Assembly (NCBI GenBank): GCA_014529385.2
Contig: CM043963.1
Coordinates: forward strand, 68,661,912 to 68,725,911
DNA length: 64,000 nt
Source of the DNA: Adiantum capillus-veneris
Taxonomy: Eukaryota > Streptophyta > Polypodiopsida > Polypodiales > Pteridaceae
Direction: 5' to 3'
This document shows, piece after piece, positions 11,749 through 23,114 of the stretch. Each line of letters starts with the position of its first letter. The stretch's first letter is position 1. The notes below the pieces were generated by a model, which had not been told where the DNA came from, ran no database searches, and was given only the letters and a program-made list of their open reading frames with translations. Both the position numbers and the translations under genes were made by a program.

Positions 11749-12111
11749 GTCTCCATAGACTGCGATGCCTGCATGAAGCGGGTGAAGAAAGCCCTCAATG
11801 GAATATAGGGTATTGCTGCCTTCACTCATGGTGGGCTCCGTTGATCGAAAAGTACTGGTGAAATGTCTTCAGAAGATAGGGAAGAAGGTGGATCTTCAGG
11901 GCGGCAAGAGTCACTACATCCCCGACACAATGACCATCTAGACAACCTCTAGTCATTCAACAACAACTTCAAAGTTAGTAACAAGAGCAAGAACGGTCTA
12001 AAGGGCCAATTGCTGTCGTCAGATGTGGATGGAGATGAGGCAGCATCACCGCCGGAAGTTAACTCTCACATCTTTAGTGATGAGAATGCCAACTCTTGCC
12101 GAGTTATGTGA
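11749..12111 (+). pseudogene. Captured HIPP gene fragment (HMA domain plus CaaX tail), CACTA copy 1
   Basis: Seen in three frame blocks. First, from 11749, IDCDACMKRVKKALNGI with the CxxC metal site, then a stop at 11806. Second, from 11837, SVDRKVLVKCLQKIGKKVDL, the later half of an HMA domain. Third, about 11953-12111, an acidic region ending HIFSDENANSCRVM and a stop. Family knowledge: heavy-metal-associated isoprenylated plant proteins have one or more HMA domains and end in a CaaX prenylation box, often after an FSDEN-like motif. The middle of the HMA domain is missing and the frames do not join, so this is a captured, decayed host gene piece. No transposon protein is known to contain such a domain. 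Confidence 0.8.
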
Positions 12112-12244
12112 AAAATTATGTGTTAAATCAGTTTTAAGGTTCTTATAATCCCTGTTAGTTTAGTTCTTTGTTTTTAATATAAAATAATTTACGTTAGATT
12201 TAGATTTATGTTATATTAGATTAGACTTAGGTTTATTTAGGTTT

Positions 12245-12263
12245 ACCCACACACACACACCCA

Positions 12264-12342
<79 letters not shown>
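12245..12342. repeat. (CA)n microsatellite
   Basis: About 90 bp of CA repeats, interrupted near the start, beside a second copy of a motif also found at 11560-11640 (AACGTCGTAGGAAACTATC). It lies inside the 449 bp absent from copy 2. Confidence 0.9.
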
Positions 12343-12762
12343 GAAGAAGAGAGTTTTAACGTCGTAGGAAACTATCCCAAAAGACGTTAAAGATTAGGTT
12401 AGATGTAGACTTACGTTAAATTAGATTTAGGTTTATTTTTAGTTAGATTTACGTTTATTCAGATTTACGCTTATTTACGTTAGATCGAGTCCACACAAGA
12501 ATTACTTACGGTTTAGGGTTTAGAGTTAGACGAACAGTGAAAAGATCTACTGTGAAAAGATGTTATAAAGATGCTGTGAAGTGCTACAGCTAGAGAAGAG
12601 GCAAAGGGGTTTTGTCCACTACATGCAGTATCATGTAGACGTGGGTGTGTAGATTTCTTGTACCCACAAATATAGGTATTGACCAATAAAGACGAGATTA
12701 TAACCCGGTGGTTCTAATCTCCATGCACCTCTAGACCGAGGTGTGCGGGGATTGGACATGAC

Positions 12763-12765
<3 letters not shown>

Positions 12766-12842
<77 letters not shown>
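12766..12842. repeat. (AG)n microsatellite upstream of the transposase gene, copy 1
   Basis: About 77 bp of AG repeats ending some 66 bp before the transposase ATG. In copy 2 the same site (36338-36360) holds only about 23 bp, so the array length changed after the copies diverged. Confidence 0.9.
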
Positions 12843-12845
<3 letters not shown>

Positions 12846-12907
12846 GACGAAGAATGCCAATAGAATATTAAATTTGTTGTCCAGGTTATAAGATTTTTAT
12901 CCTCATT

Positions 12908-15900
12908 ATGAGTAGTGACGAGGATGTGGGACCGTCCAACCGAAACACCTATCTCTCAACGAGGGTCTTATGTCCTTGTAATCAATGCAAGCATGCTGTG
13001 CGACGGACAAGACGTGTTTCTTTGCAGCACGTTCGCGAATTTGGCGAGTTCGATCCATCTATTATAGATCGAGTTGTTGCCAATTATAACTCGTCGGACT
13101 CTGACGCTGGCCAACAAGCAGCAATCTTGCAACCCAATAGACGTGTTCGCAGGCGCTTTGGTGAAGTAGCATATGTGAGGCCACAAGATGTAGCCTCTGA
13201 CAGCTCGGGGGATGATCATGCAGAGCACATTCCCAACGAGGCAATGTTTGAGCCCGAGATTGATGAAATGATCGAGACGATCATGGATTCAGAAAGGCTT
13301 ATCTATGATGATATGAAAAGTGAAGCCGATACGCCATTGTATAATGGAGCACGTATGTCTAGATTGAAAGCACTCCTGGTTCTTCTCAACATGCAGGCAA
13401 AGTTTGGATGGAGTGACACTAGCGTCACAACGCTTTTCAGGTGATCTATTACAATTAGTTTACTTTAATAAAACTCTAAATGTATAATGATCTGATAGAT
13501 TTTTACACGACTGTATTGTATTTTTATGTTGTGTAGATTTCTTAAAGAGCACATACTACCAGCTGACAATGTGATGCCAGATTCCCGAGATGAAGCAAGA
13601 AAGATTTTGCGAAACTTGGGGATGGATTACAATTCTATCCACGCTTGTCCTAATGACTGCATTCTTTTCAGAGGGGAATACATAGACATGGAGAAGTGTC
13701 CGAAATGTGATTCCGAAAGATATCGAGTAGATCTCCACGGGACAAAAATTCCACAAAAGGTTTTGCAACATTTTCCTCTGCTTCCTCGCATCAAGCATTT
13801 CTTCGAATGTAAGTCCATGGCCGCCCTAGCATCATGGCATGAGGAGAATAAATCTTCGGATGGTGTGCTACGAATTCCTGCAGATTGCGCAGCCTGGAAA
13901 CATATAGATGGAACATGGTCGGATTTTGCCAGGGAAGCTCGAAATTTGCGCTTAGGCCTGGCTATGGATGGCGTAAATCCATTTGGTCAAAGATCAACAT
14001 CTTACAGTGTATGGCCCGTTGTCATCGTCAACTACAACATTCCCCCGTGGTTGACTACGAAGAAGGGGCACCTATGGCTAAGCTTGATTGTGCCAGGGCG
14101 ATATAAAGTGGGGAATATGGATGTGTATCTTCGTCCACTATTGGAAGAGCTACAACAATTGTGGATTGGCATAGAGGTGGTGGATATGAGCCGACACACA
14201 GGACGACGGAATGCTTTGATCAGAGGCATTCTAATGTGGACCATGCATGACTATCCCGGGCTAACAGAATGCTCAGGTGATCTATTGACACTCCTCACTC
14301 AGACACTGTAAATCTTGTTTTTTCCCATAGTTGATCTATTATCATGTGTATACATGCAGGGCTTCAAACAAGCGGATACAGAGCATGTGTCACATGTGGA
14401 CCTAGACTGAATGCACGTAGGGCACCCTCACTGAAGAAGCAAATCTACGAAGGTCATCAAGCGTATCTTCCAGAGAATCATGTGTTACGCGACGGCTTTT
14501 TGGGAAGAGAGCCACCAAGGATGTCTGCCCAAGCATGGTTAGAGCAGAAGGAGATGTGCGATGACGGATTGCCTCCAGGGATGAAGAGACTATCTCTATG
14601 GTACGAGTTACCATACTGGCCCCGACTCGTGATGAATCACTTGCTCGATCCAATGCACATATTCAAGAATGTGGGTAATCTACTATGGGACCATCTGACC
14701 AGCAAGAAAGATACTTTGGGAGCCAGAGTTGACCTTAGAAATGTGGATCGTATGGAGAAATATTGGCCGCAAACAGTGTCTGATGGATCGATAAAACTCC
14801 CTAAAGCACCATGGATTTTCACAGGAGCCCAAGAACGCAAAGTAAAAGATACCATTCGATCTTTGCGGACCCCCACTGGCGTAATGCACTCGCTCCGAAC
14901 GTGTTTTACTAAAGAAGGAAAGCTTACCGGTTTGAAGTCACACGATTGGCATAAAATGTGTCAGGTACGTTCATAGTGGACTTTAATATCATTGCATAAA
15001 ATGTGGACTTTAATATCATTGCTGCACATACTTTACAGTTTATTTTATCGGTTGCCATTGAGGGATGTTTGTCTCTAGACATCCGTAACACAATCTACAA
15101 ACTTGCAAAGCTGGTGCAATGGATCTCACAAAAGGAGATCAACGTAGACTCCATACCATTCGCCAAACTAAATGCTGCGGAGCTTGTGTGCATGTTTGAG
15201 AAACATTTTCCTACTACCATGCTAACCATTCAGGTGCATCTTCTTGTTCACATAGTTGATGAGGTAGGTGCGTCAAAAGGCACGTCCGGAGGGTAGCATG
15301 GCAGAAGGTTGGTTGGTATCAGAGTCCCTAGTGTACATTGGAGAGTGGCTAGACGGATTTGATAAAGCCCGGGACACGCTATGGCGAACCATAGATGATG
15401 AGCGCATATCTTGGATTGTCATGTGCAATCTCGGTGTTGAGAAGAAGATGACGGAAGATCTAGAGGCTAAAATCAACCGATTTTGCATGCTTCACAATCC
15501 AGTGATGCAAAAGTGGATTTCACAATATGAGGATGCAAAGCAAGAGCGACAAAGGGCACGAATCGAGTGGAGACGGGGAAGACGACCACCGATGCACTAT
15601 CCAGCGGTTCTGGAGAGCCTACCAACCTTCATGAGCTTAAGATGGTTGCACAACCAATTGAAAAGTGCACAACAATGCGGTGACGAAGTGACTGAGGAAG
15701 AGTGGGAGTACTCTCGGGGTTGCGCGACCAAGGTAAGTTTGCAATGTACGACTAGCTAGTGACTTTATTTCTAAACGTTTGAACGGCCACTCATAATCTT
15801 TGTTCGTTGTAGTATAAGTCATACACAGCAGCATGGTGTAAAGGTCGACATTTTAGGGTGGAACGAATCGACAAAAAGCGTTTTACTCAAGATTGTGGAA

Positions 15901-16568
15901 TCATGGCAAAATTTGAACAATGTAGTCGACGACGTTCCTCTGATGCAGATCCTGTGGTGGCGGAACTCACTTACTTCGGCACGCTGCAATTAGAGATTTT
16001 GAGGATCGATTACAGAGAATTTTTTGTCGACTTGTTCGATGTGCAATGGTTCAAGATAATCATGGAGGGTTGCAACGCTACTGTGCGTAGAGGAGAGTCT
16101 GGTTTTCTTGAGGTGGATTCTACTAAGAAATGGACTGACCTAGGAGACACTTTCGTACTACCCGAGCATTGTGAACAAGTAAGTATGTAAATAGTTAACA
16201 TCCCCCTTTTACAAGTTATGTGCTTGAAAGCTCTCATGTAAGTTATGTGACTCTGGCAGGTAATATTTCATCCTACAAAGTCTACATCAAACTGGTGGTA
16301 CGTCATAGAGGTAGCCCCTCGTAGTGCAAGGACGTATGAAGGCTACCATGTGCCAATCACAACGGCATCAATGGAGGAGATCAGAGAAGATGCTCAATCA
16401 GAAGCCGCTGCGATGGTGCTAGACGAGCATCAAGATGCTACTACTCTATATGGGGTGCATGCAGAGGAGCTACAAAATGAAACAGAGGATATGTGTTTAA
16501 ACGGAGAGCTCTATATAGATATAGGAAGTTATGTTGAGTTATGCGAGGATGAGAGAGAGATCTCTTAA
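12908..16568 (+). pseudogene. TNP2-type CACTA transposase, copy 1 (frameshifted)
   Basis: Six exons can be set by comparison with copy 2: 12908-13440, 13537-14276, 14360-14964, 15039-15732, 15813-16178 and 16260-16568, with GT..AG introns. Exons 2-3 carry the Transposase_21/TNP2 core (DGVNPFG, YSVWPVVIVNYNIPPW, then LLDPMHIFKNV). Exon 4 carries a DUF4218-like region and exon 5 a DUF4216-like region. Exon 4 is 71 bp shorter than in copy 2: the deletion at about 15260 removes the segment around the RWM..ERF motif and shifts the frame to a stop at 15294. Exon 5 has gained one codon. The product would lack the last third, so the gene is probably inactive. Confidence 0.88.
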
Positions 16569-16840
16569 AGCCACAAATATTGTATTTGAACAATTTTGCT
16601 CCGTGTTGTAAAAGCTCTGGCTCTCTAAGTACCTTCCATGGTGTATAACGCTCTTTTCTACTCGCGCTCACATCTTTTGATTGAAAATTCTGAGTTTTCG
16701 ACTTGCCTCTTCTATCACTCAATTCATTGCGTCATTGTATTTATATGCGTCATTACGTCATTGTATTTAATGGTCTTTGCGTCATTGTCTACTCTATTCA
16801 TTCAATATTAAGTTTAAATATTCGTGTGTTTAATGCAGGT

Positions 16841-18131
16841 ATGGATGATGAGGAGTTTCTTTCTTCTTTGTCACCGCAGCAGAGACAGTGGTACGTGGAG
16901 CGTCATCGCTCTGGCGTATCATCGCGCGTTCCTACTCCATCCGCATCTCCCTCTATTTCGGAGCATTCGGCGCGCTCCGAAGCTTCGGCGTCGACGAGAC
17001 GAGCTTCACACTCGTCTAGACACTAGCGCTCTAGTGGTGGCGGTGGCGGTTGTTGTGGGGATTCCGCCACCGATGCCTCCACACCGCCTCGTGTTCGACG
17101 AGGCTCTTTACCCTCCCCTTCTTTGCCCGCCCCCACACCAGCCACAACATTGCCATCTATGCCAGGTTTTGCACGGCTGACTGTTCCTAGAAGCTACACA
17201 CCTCTACCTACTCCGCCAAGAGCCACCCCACTCGACACTCCTCGCTTCGGGGCCCAGACGCCGGTGGAGACACCTGACGTCCGTACCCCCATCAACACGC
17301 CGCTAGAGACCCCTGCCGGGACACCCAGGTTCACGCGTCACCGGCCAGAGGGCTTGTCTTACTCCGTCGACTTCAGCGGCGGCATCATCATGGATGATGA
17401 CGGTAAGAAGGTGATCTCGCGCATGCGTGGTCTTTGCTCTCAGCTGTTTAGACACTACATACGAGCGATTTAAAAAACAGAGTCATCAGCATACTTCATG
17501 ACGAGTTTCCCGTTCCAACACGGGATCAACTCTTCAATGAAGACCTGATGAAGATTTGAATGCGCGAATACTGCAAACACAAGCGTTGATCCGAAGTGCA
17601 AAAAGAAATCAAGAATGGGTGGAACAGGCCAGATTGGCTGGCCAAAGAAGATTGGAAGAATGCGAAGAAAGCAGCGCGCGAGAATCCCGACAAGTGGAAG
17701 CAACAAAAGGATGCAGCCAGAGCGCGAGTAGAGGCAGGGAGCTCGCACCACTTGGGGAGCGGTGGATGGGCATCATTTGAGGCCGATTTTGTAAGTGTTT
17801 TTGCATTGCTCTTTATGTTCGATAGTTTAGGGTTTATGAGTTTTTTAATTCAAACATAATGAAATCTTTGTATGTTTTGACAGTGGTCGATGACAGGACG
17901 TGATCCCACACCATACGAGCGCGAGTACGCAGGCAGGAAGGGCTTAAACGCCCTGATGGACATTCTCAGTTCTCGCGGCGGCATGGTTAGTATTAGGGTT
18001 TACTCTTTTCTATTTTTTGTATTGTTTTATAAATGTCGTTATATGTTTATACTTACTGAAAGCTGTCTTATTGTCTTTTTTTGCAGAATCCGACAGATAC
18101 GCCGCTTGGACGCGATGAGACGTCTGACTAG
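16841..18131 (+). pseudogene. Second CACTA protein (Transposase_24-like), copy 1 (broken)
   Basis: Begins MDDEEFLSSLSPQQRQW at 16841, just after a TGCAG acceptor-like site. Exons are 16841-17790, 17884-17985 and 18087-18131. A Ser/Thr/Pro-rich N-terminal half leads to a basic C-terminal region (WLAKEDWKNAKKAARENPDK, HHLGSG) resembling the plant Transposase_24 (En/Spm TNPA-like) family, thought to bind sub-terminal motifs. Relative to copy 2 it has a nonsense TAG in the Ser-rich region (about 17025) and a deletion near 17464 that shifts the frame. Confidence 0.82.
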
Positions 18132-18487
18132 ACGACGTCAGTTTAGCCGTAGCTAGATAGCATTAGTTTAGGGTTTCTCATAGCTTATGTATCATGAGAC
18201 GGATTTTATACGTCTTTTTGAACCATGTATATTATTACATTTGTCACCGCAGTTCCTTTTGCCAATCAATTCTTTATGCCTATGATGTTGTACAATTGTC
18301 ATTATTACATTTGCCAATCAATTCATTTTGCCTATGATGTGTACAATTGTCAATTTTGCAAACAATGCGTCTTGTGGGTGACTATTTTGGGTCTATTATC
18401 TACCCTTGCACTTTTTTTAAAAAGTGAATCAAGTACAATATGGTTGATGGGTGGCAGGGCATTCAATGCCTTGTCACCAAAAAAAAA

Positions 18488-18700
18488 TTCTCTCGGGCGT
18501 CGCTATAACCGTCACTATTTATGGCTCTGTAGCGTAGCTATAGTCTTCTGTGTAAACGTCGCTATGAGCATCTCTATATAGCGACGCTTATAGAGACGCA
18601 TATAGCTACGCTTATAGCGACGCTCTCGTAGCGACGCTCGTAGCGACGGTTTTAGCGACGCCCGAGGTTATAAAAACCCAGTGTATTTCCGTCGCTAACA
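18488..18700. repeat. 3' sub-terminal motif array of CACTA copy 1
   Basis: About ten GCGTCGCTA / TAGCGACGC motifs in both orientations, spaced 12-20 bp, ending before the terminal repeat. The array is shorter and more degenerate than the 16-17 motifs in copy 2 (30340-30600). Confidence 0.8.
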
Positions 18701-18731
18701 GCGTCACAAGAGCACACAACCTCTTGTAGTG

Positions 18732-19700
18732 TGGTAGGCTGCAGAAGGTGTTAAGAATAGGCCTTTAAGGCACCACTCAAAACTTCCTATAAAACGAGAG
18801 GCAGCGCATAGCTTGCCACCACACACACTGCGTTGAAGTGTATGTTGCACACACAGAGAGAGCGTAGGTGATTCGCAACACACACTTGACACACACACAC
18901 ACCCACACTGTGGTGCAATTGCCATAGGCAATTGGCCGGCAACTCACGACACACACACCCACATAGTGGCTCAAGCAAGGTGAACGCCGCGGCCGTACGG
19001 AATTGATAAGCCATCAAGCCACAAGAGGCATCTTATTCACCCACACAAAGGTGCAACTTTGAGGCCAACATATTACAGTAGAATACATTATAGAAGAAGG
19101 TAAAAACATTTTTTTGGTGATGGTCTTTTAAGTTATCAATTTGTTCTCATAGCCTATGTCATTACACTATCTCGAAACACCACTTACTTACAGTAGCACA
19201 CAAAGGATATATGTACACACATAAAAAGATAAGACACTAAGTTATCATAAGCTAGCTATTGAGATTTATGCCGTAAAAATCAGATGTACCTACGTTCATG
19301 AAGCCTGTAAAGTAACGGATGCACATAGTCGAGTTACGCTTACATATACATGCATAAACTAGCATTAGAGAGTCTCACGTACAATTACAAAAAGTGGAAG
19401 CTTCACATACGTGTAAATGGTGTATGCAATAAGTTATGAATAACCGACACAAGATGACAAGAACAAGCTTGGGTATTTGCATACTTATACATACGGTTCG
19501 GCATTCATAAGCACATTTAAGCATCATATTGGCATATAAACCGGGTATATAATATGCATAATTTAAAAGTTGTATCATCGGACTAATATCTCTATACAAA
19601 ATTATGTGACATTTGAAGGTAACAGTTTCAAGTGGTGCATTACCTTGAGCACTAAGTGGGAAAGAGGAGCGCTACAGATGTCTACTGCAAGTAATAACCA
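18732..19700. other. No recognisable gene
   Basis: AT-rich sequence with short CA-rich stretches near 18820-18965. No domain-bearing frame or terminal repeat was seen. Confidence 0.5.
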
Positions 19701-20376
19701 TGTGAATTGGTACAGAAAGCCTTGAGTACAATTGTTTTTTAAGCAATGGTGTTAAACAAAAAGCTTTTCTCCTTATTAGCTTTTCTTTATGATTACTATC
19801 TAGCATAAAAATGTATCAATGATTTGTATCATGAGGGTATATGACAACCTCTTGTGAGGATAGATGTCATTGTGTAAAACTGGTTTAAAAAAAAAAAAAA
19901 AAGGTTTTACAAACAAAATACTGCCAACATTTTCACAAATCAGATATACTTATAAATTGGAATGCTTACTTATAAACCATAGAGATAAGGCTGCCCCTAT
20001 GGCAACATCTAGTATAGTATCTAAGAATGCTAAACTCTGTGAATTGGTACAAAAAGCCTCGAGTATAATTTTTTTTAAAGCAATGATGTTAAAACAAAAA
20101 GTTTTTTCTCCTTATCTGCTTTTCTTTATGATTATAGTCTAGCAATAAAAATGTATCAATGATTTGAATGAGGGTATATCACAACCTCTTGTGAGGACAG
20201 AGGTCATTGTGTAAGACTGTTAAAAAAATAAAAAATGAAAGGTTTTACAAACAAAATGCTGCCAAAACTTTCACAAATTAGATATGCTTATAAATTGGAA
20301 TGCTTACTTATAAACCATAGAGATAAGCCTGCCCCTATGGCAACATCTAGTATAGTATCTAAGAATGCTAAACTCA
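19701..20376. repeat. ~338-bp tandem duplication
   Basis: Unit 1 at about 19701-20037 and unit 2 at 20038-20376. Both begin GTGAATTGGTACA and end CTAAGAATGCTAAACTC, with small indels between. The duplicated DNA includes the start of the open frame at 20235-20621. Confidence 0.85.
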
Positions 20377-20621
20377 TATGTGTAACCATTGATGACAAAC
20401 ATGGGTACAGGCACACAGTTAGGATGAGCATCACTCGAGATGTATTTAAGCTACAACAAATTCGGGATAAGCTCATGGCAGCACATAAACAAAAAAAGCT
20501 AACAAAGCTAATAGCAATTAGAGACCCCATCTCCAAGCCTTGTAAACCTATAAAAACTTTCACAGACCGTAATCGACCCTACTTGCATAGACGAGCAAAA
20601 GAAAACATAACATATGATTAG
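20235..20621 (+). pseudogene. Unrecognised coding remnant, copy 1
   Basis: A 128-codon open frame, basic, ending in a motif of the form IAIRD..SKPCKPIKTF followed by R-rich residues. The first third is repeated upstream (19864-20142) through the tandem duplication. A related frame with the same C-terminal pattern (IAIREHIKKPTKPIKVF) ends at 25612, and the DNA just after the stop is also conserved. The family is not recognised; it is probably part of an old retroelement or other mobile sequence. No function is proposed. Confidence 0.5.
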
Positions 20622-20870
20622 GAGTAGGGTTGGGGTCCAGGGTGTGACATTGATAACAAGCAGTGGGGATTGCTTGATATACCTGTCACCCATTTAGTGC
20701 AAATTAATTCTAATTAATTGTAATTGTGGTTGGTTGGCAGGTAAAGATCCCTGCTTTCATTTGATAGGAGTTCCGGCTTAAAGCTCCTACTTTTTCATGT
20801 ATCGAAGTATCTTGTAATAAGTTTAATATCAAAAAATTCTACTTTGCTTTGTTCTCTACACAATATGGTA
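20622..20870 (+). repeat. Non-coding block repeated downstream of the unknown frame, copy 1
   Basis: Contains GGTGTGACATTGATAACAAG and CACCCATTTAGT, matched at 25645-25870 by GGTGTGACAACGATAACAAG and CACCCATTTAGT in the same order. Confidence 0.6.
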
Positions 20871-21266
20871 GTTGCAAACAATATTTAAGTTCTCTCAATA
20901 TATGATTCTAAATGATGGGATTTTACAATCAAGAACACACACACACACACACAATTCTCTCGAGATACCTTTGGTCGGGTATCCATCATATACTGAGGAA
21001 ACTTAATACTGATTCAAAAATAAATGTTGGTTTAACACTTATATGGTGATTTATTCAGCCTTTTTGGATTCCATCTCTCACCCGTCTGGGATATGGAATA
21101 GAAGAAGGCATTCCTGTTCCACCTGTTGATACCCAATGTATAATTTCCTGTTTCAAAGGGGTAGAATTTCACAAAAAATTGCTTGACTTTGAGAAACAAG
21201 CTATAAGCACGCACCCACTCTATATCGGTATTAAACACCGCTTCTATAAATGACTGGCTCTCCTTA

Positions 21267-22456
21267 TTGATTCTTTCTAGAAAAGAGAAGGATAAGCTTC
21301 TAGAAGCCTTTAATACCTTCCTAGCTAAGTTAAACATTATTGACGCACAAGATAGTTCATATCTTGATTTTTACTTTACTTCTCTACCCACTATTGTGAA
21401 CAAGTTATATTTTATCAATAACCTTCCAGCGGTACCTATAGAAATTAAGTACTCAAAAAAGGTTATTAATCCCCTGCTAGATCTAGACCTTTTGGAGGAA
21501 GAGGAGAAGGAAGCCCTCAACTTTTTAGCAGATGCAAACTGCTTATTCCCAGAAAGAGCAGTTTCTAAACTCTTTTCAGAGGTAATTCCTTTACTACCAC
21601 CCATGCAAGTTGAGTTGGATGCTATTCGACTTGAACATAAGCTCTAGGATTATGAAATTTTGAACCATCAGCACCTTTTACAATTTCCTCTTTAGGGTTG
21701 TTGTGTAGTATTCCCACGGACATTGTCGAGAACAATGAAAAAACCTTAGCCTTACATTCCAAACATCTTTTGGCACAAGATGTTCTTTTCGAGCTTAAAC
21801 AAGTCAAATTATTAGATGTCGATGGTAAAAAATGTCCAAGCTCTTCAATTATTGCTCGCACCAAAGGACTCTCTCTTATGGACAGGGCAAAGGATCAAAA
21901 ACGATTTTTGCGAAACTGTTGGAATTCCTGTAGACCCTTCCTTAAATGCCAGTGCAAAAGGGTGGATCCAAACTCCAGTTGCTCCTCTTCAATCATTTGG
22001 TTTGATCAAATTTTGTGGTACGTATTCCAGAATCTACCAAGGTTTTTTTGATTCTCATCCGGACCAGCCTAGGTTTATGCCTTTATTGCATGGGTGGCCT
22101 CGTTTCCAACTGAATTAAGGCATGCAGTAATCATCTATTATCAGTTTCATGAACACATGCTAGAAGCAGCTAAGGGACTCGTCCTATACACACCAGGGAC
22201 TCCACTTCTTCAAAAGCTACACAACACACCAGCTTCCAACACAATCGAAACCCTACTTAAACCACCTAAAGGCAAGGAGCAATTAAAGAAGATCACACAC
22301 ACACCAAGCAGCATGGCATCAACAAGAAAGAAGCCAAGGCAATTCAGAGGATCTGATGACTACAGGGATACTCCCAAAACACTTGAATACCCAAATTTTG
22401 AAGACCAGGTACACTCACTTACTACAAGAAATAATGGATTATTACATTTTGATTAA
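21267..22456 (+). pseudogene. Unrecognised coding remnant in three frames
   Basis: Three open segments, 21267-21647, 21816-22118 and 22094-22456, appear to be one protein region broken by frameshifts: the second and third overlap around a shared sequence near 22090 and continue a similar composition. No domain was recognised. It lies downstream of the remnant at 20235-20621 and may belong to the same lost element. An unknown retroelement or viral insertion is possible, but nothing seen here proves either. Confidence 0.4.
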
Positions 22457-22591
22457 CGCAATGTTAGGATGCATGGAAGATTTGTTCACATATTGTTTTG
22501 TAACAAATTTATGGACTTGATTAATCCTCATAAGTTTTTCCAAACATTGATAAATGATTTTCACATCAATAAAGAACTGTCTAAAATGAGG

Positions 22592-22791
22592 ATTTGCTAA
22601 GATCTCTCTCTCTCTCTCTCTTCCCTTCATAATCTCACTCTGTTTCTCTCTCTTACTACACACACCTGTACATGCGCGCACGTGTGCACACACACACACA
22701 TACACATAAACATACACATACACATACACATGATGAACATCAGATATACATATACACACACACACACACGTGAGTACACACTCATAGGCAT

Positions 22792-22841
<50 letters not shown>

Positions 22842-23055
22842 CATATACCCTCTTGCATAAATACAAAAATTACATAAATACGAGTACACACATGCAAGCA
22901 CTCATGAATTTACACATACACATTACACACACACCACACACACAAGTACATACACGCTCATGCACAAATAAAAAAATTACATAATTATGAGTGCACACAT
23001 GCAAGCACTCATGAATTTACACACGTGCGCGCATGCGAACACACACACACACACC

Positions 23056-23112
<57 letters not shown>
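22592..23112. repeat. Compound microsatellite block, second copy of the dispersed repeat
   Basis: (TC)n at 22602-22620, the linker TAATCTCACTCTGTTTCTCT and ACATGCGCGCA shared with 9838-9965, then several CA-rich arrays (22682-22840 and 23040-23112). An internal segment GCAAGCACTCATGAATTTACACA occurs near 22894 and 23001, so part of the block is itself duplicated. Long open frames here are repeat artefacts. Confidence 0.85.

Positions 23113-23114
<2 letters not shown>

Larger units (their letters stand above)
10678..18731 (+). mobile_element. CACTA (En/Spm-type) transposon copy 1, 8054 bp
   Basis: Seen: inverted ends CACTACAAGAGG (10678-10689) and CCTCTTGTAGTG (18720-18731), flanked by a 3-bp target duplication TGG (10675-10677 and 18732-18734). 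It holds sub-terminal TAGCGACGC motifs, a TNP2-type transposase gene and a second gene on the plus strand, and a captured HIPP fragment. Family knowledge: CACTA elements make 3-bp duplications and bind their protein at sub-terminal motifs. Both genes carry inactivating changes relative to copy 2 (30308-38003), so this copy is probably non-autonomous but could be moved in trans. Confidence 0.97.

Noticed and set aside
12968-15834. Minus-strand open frames opposite the copy 1 transposase exons, and plus-strand ones opposite copy 2
   Set aside because: They are shadows of the spliced transposase gene, which has domain support and consistent splice sites on the other strand.
22094-22456. Host gene encoding a small basic protein
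   Set aside because: It overlaps and continues the previous broken frame and has no recognisable domain; more likely a piece of the same decayed element.
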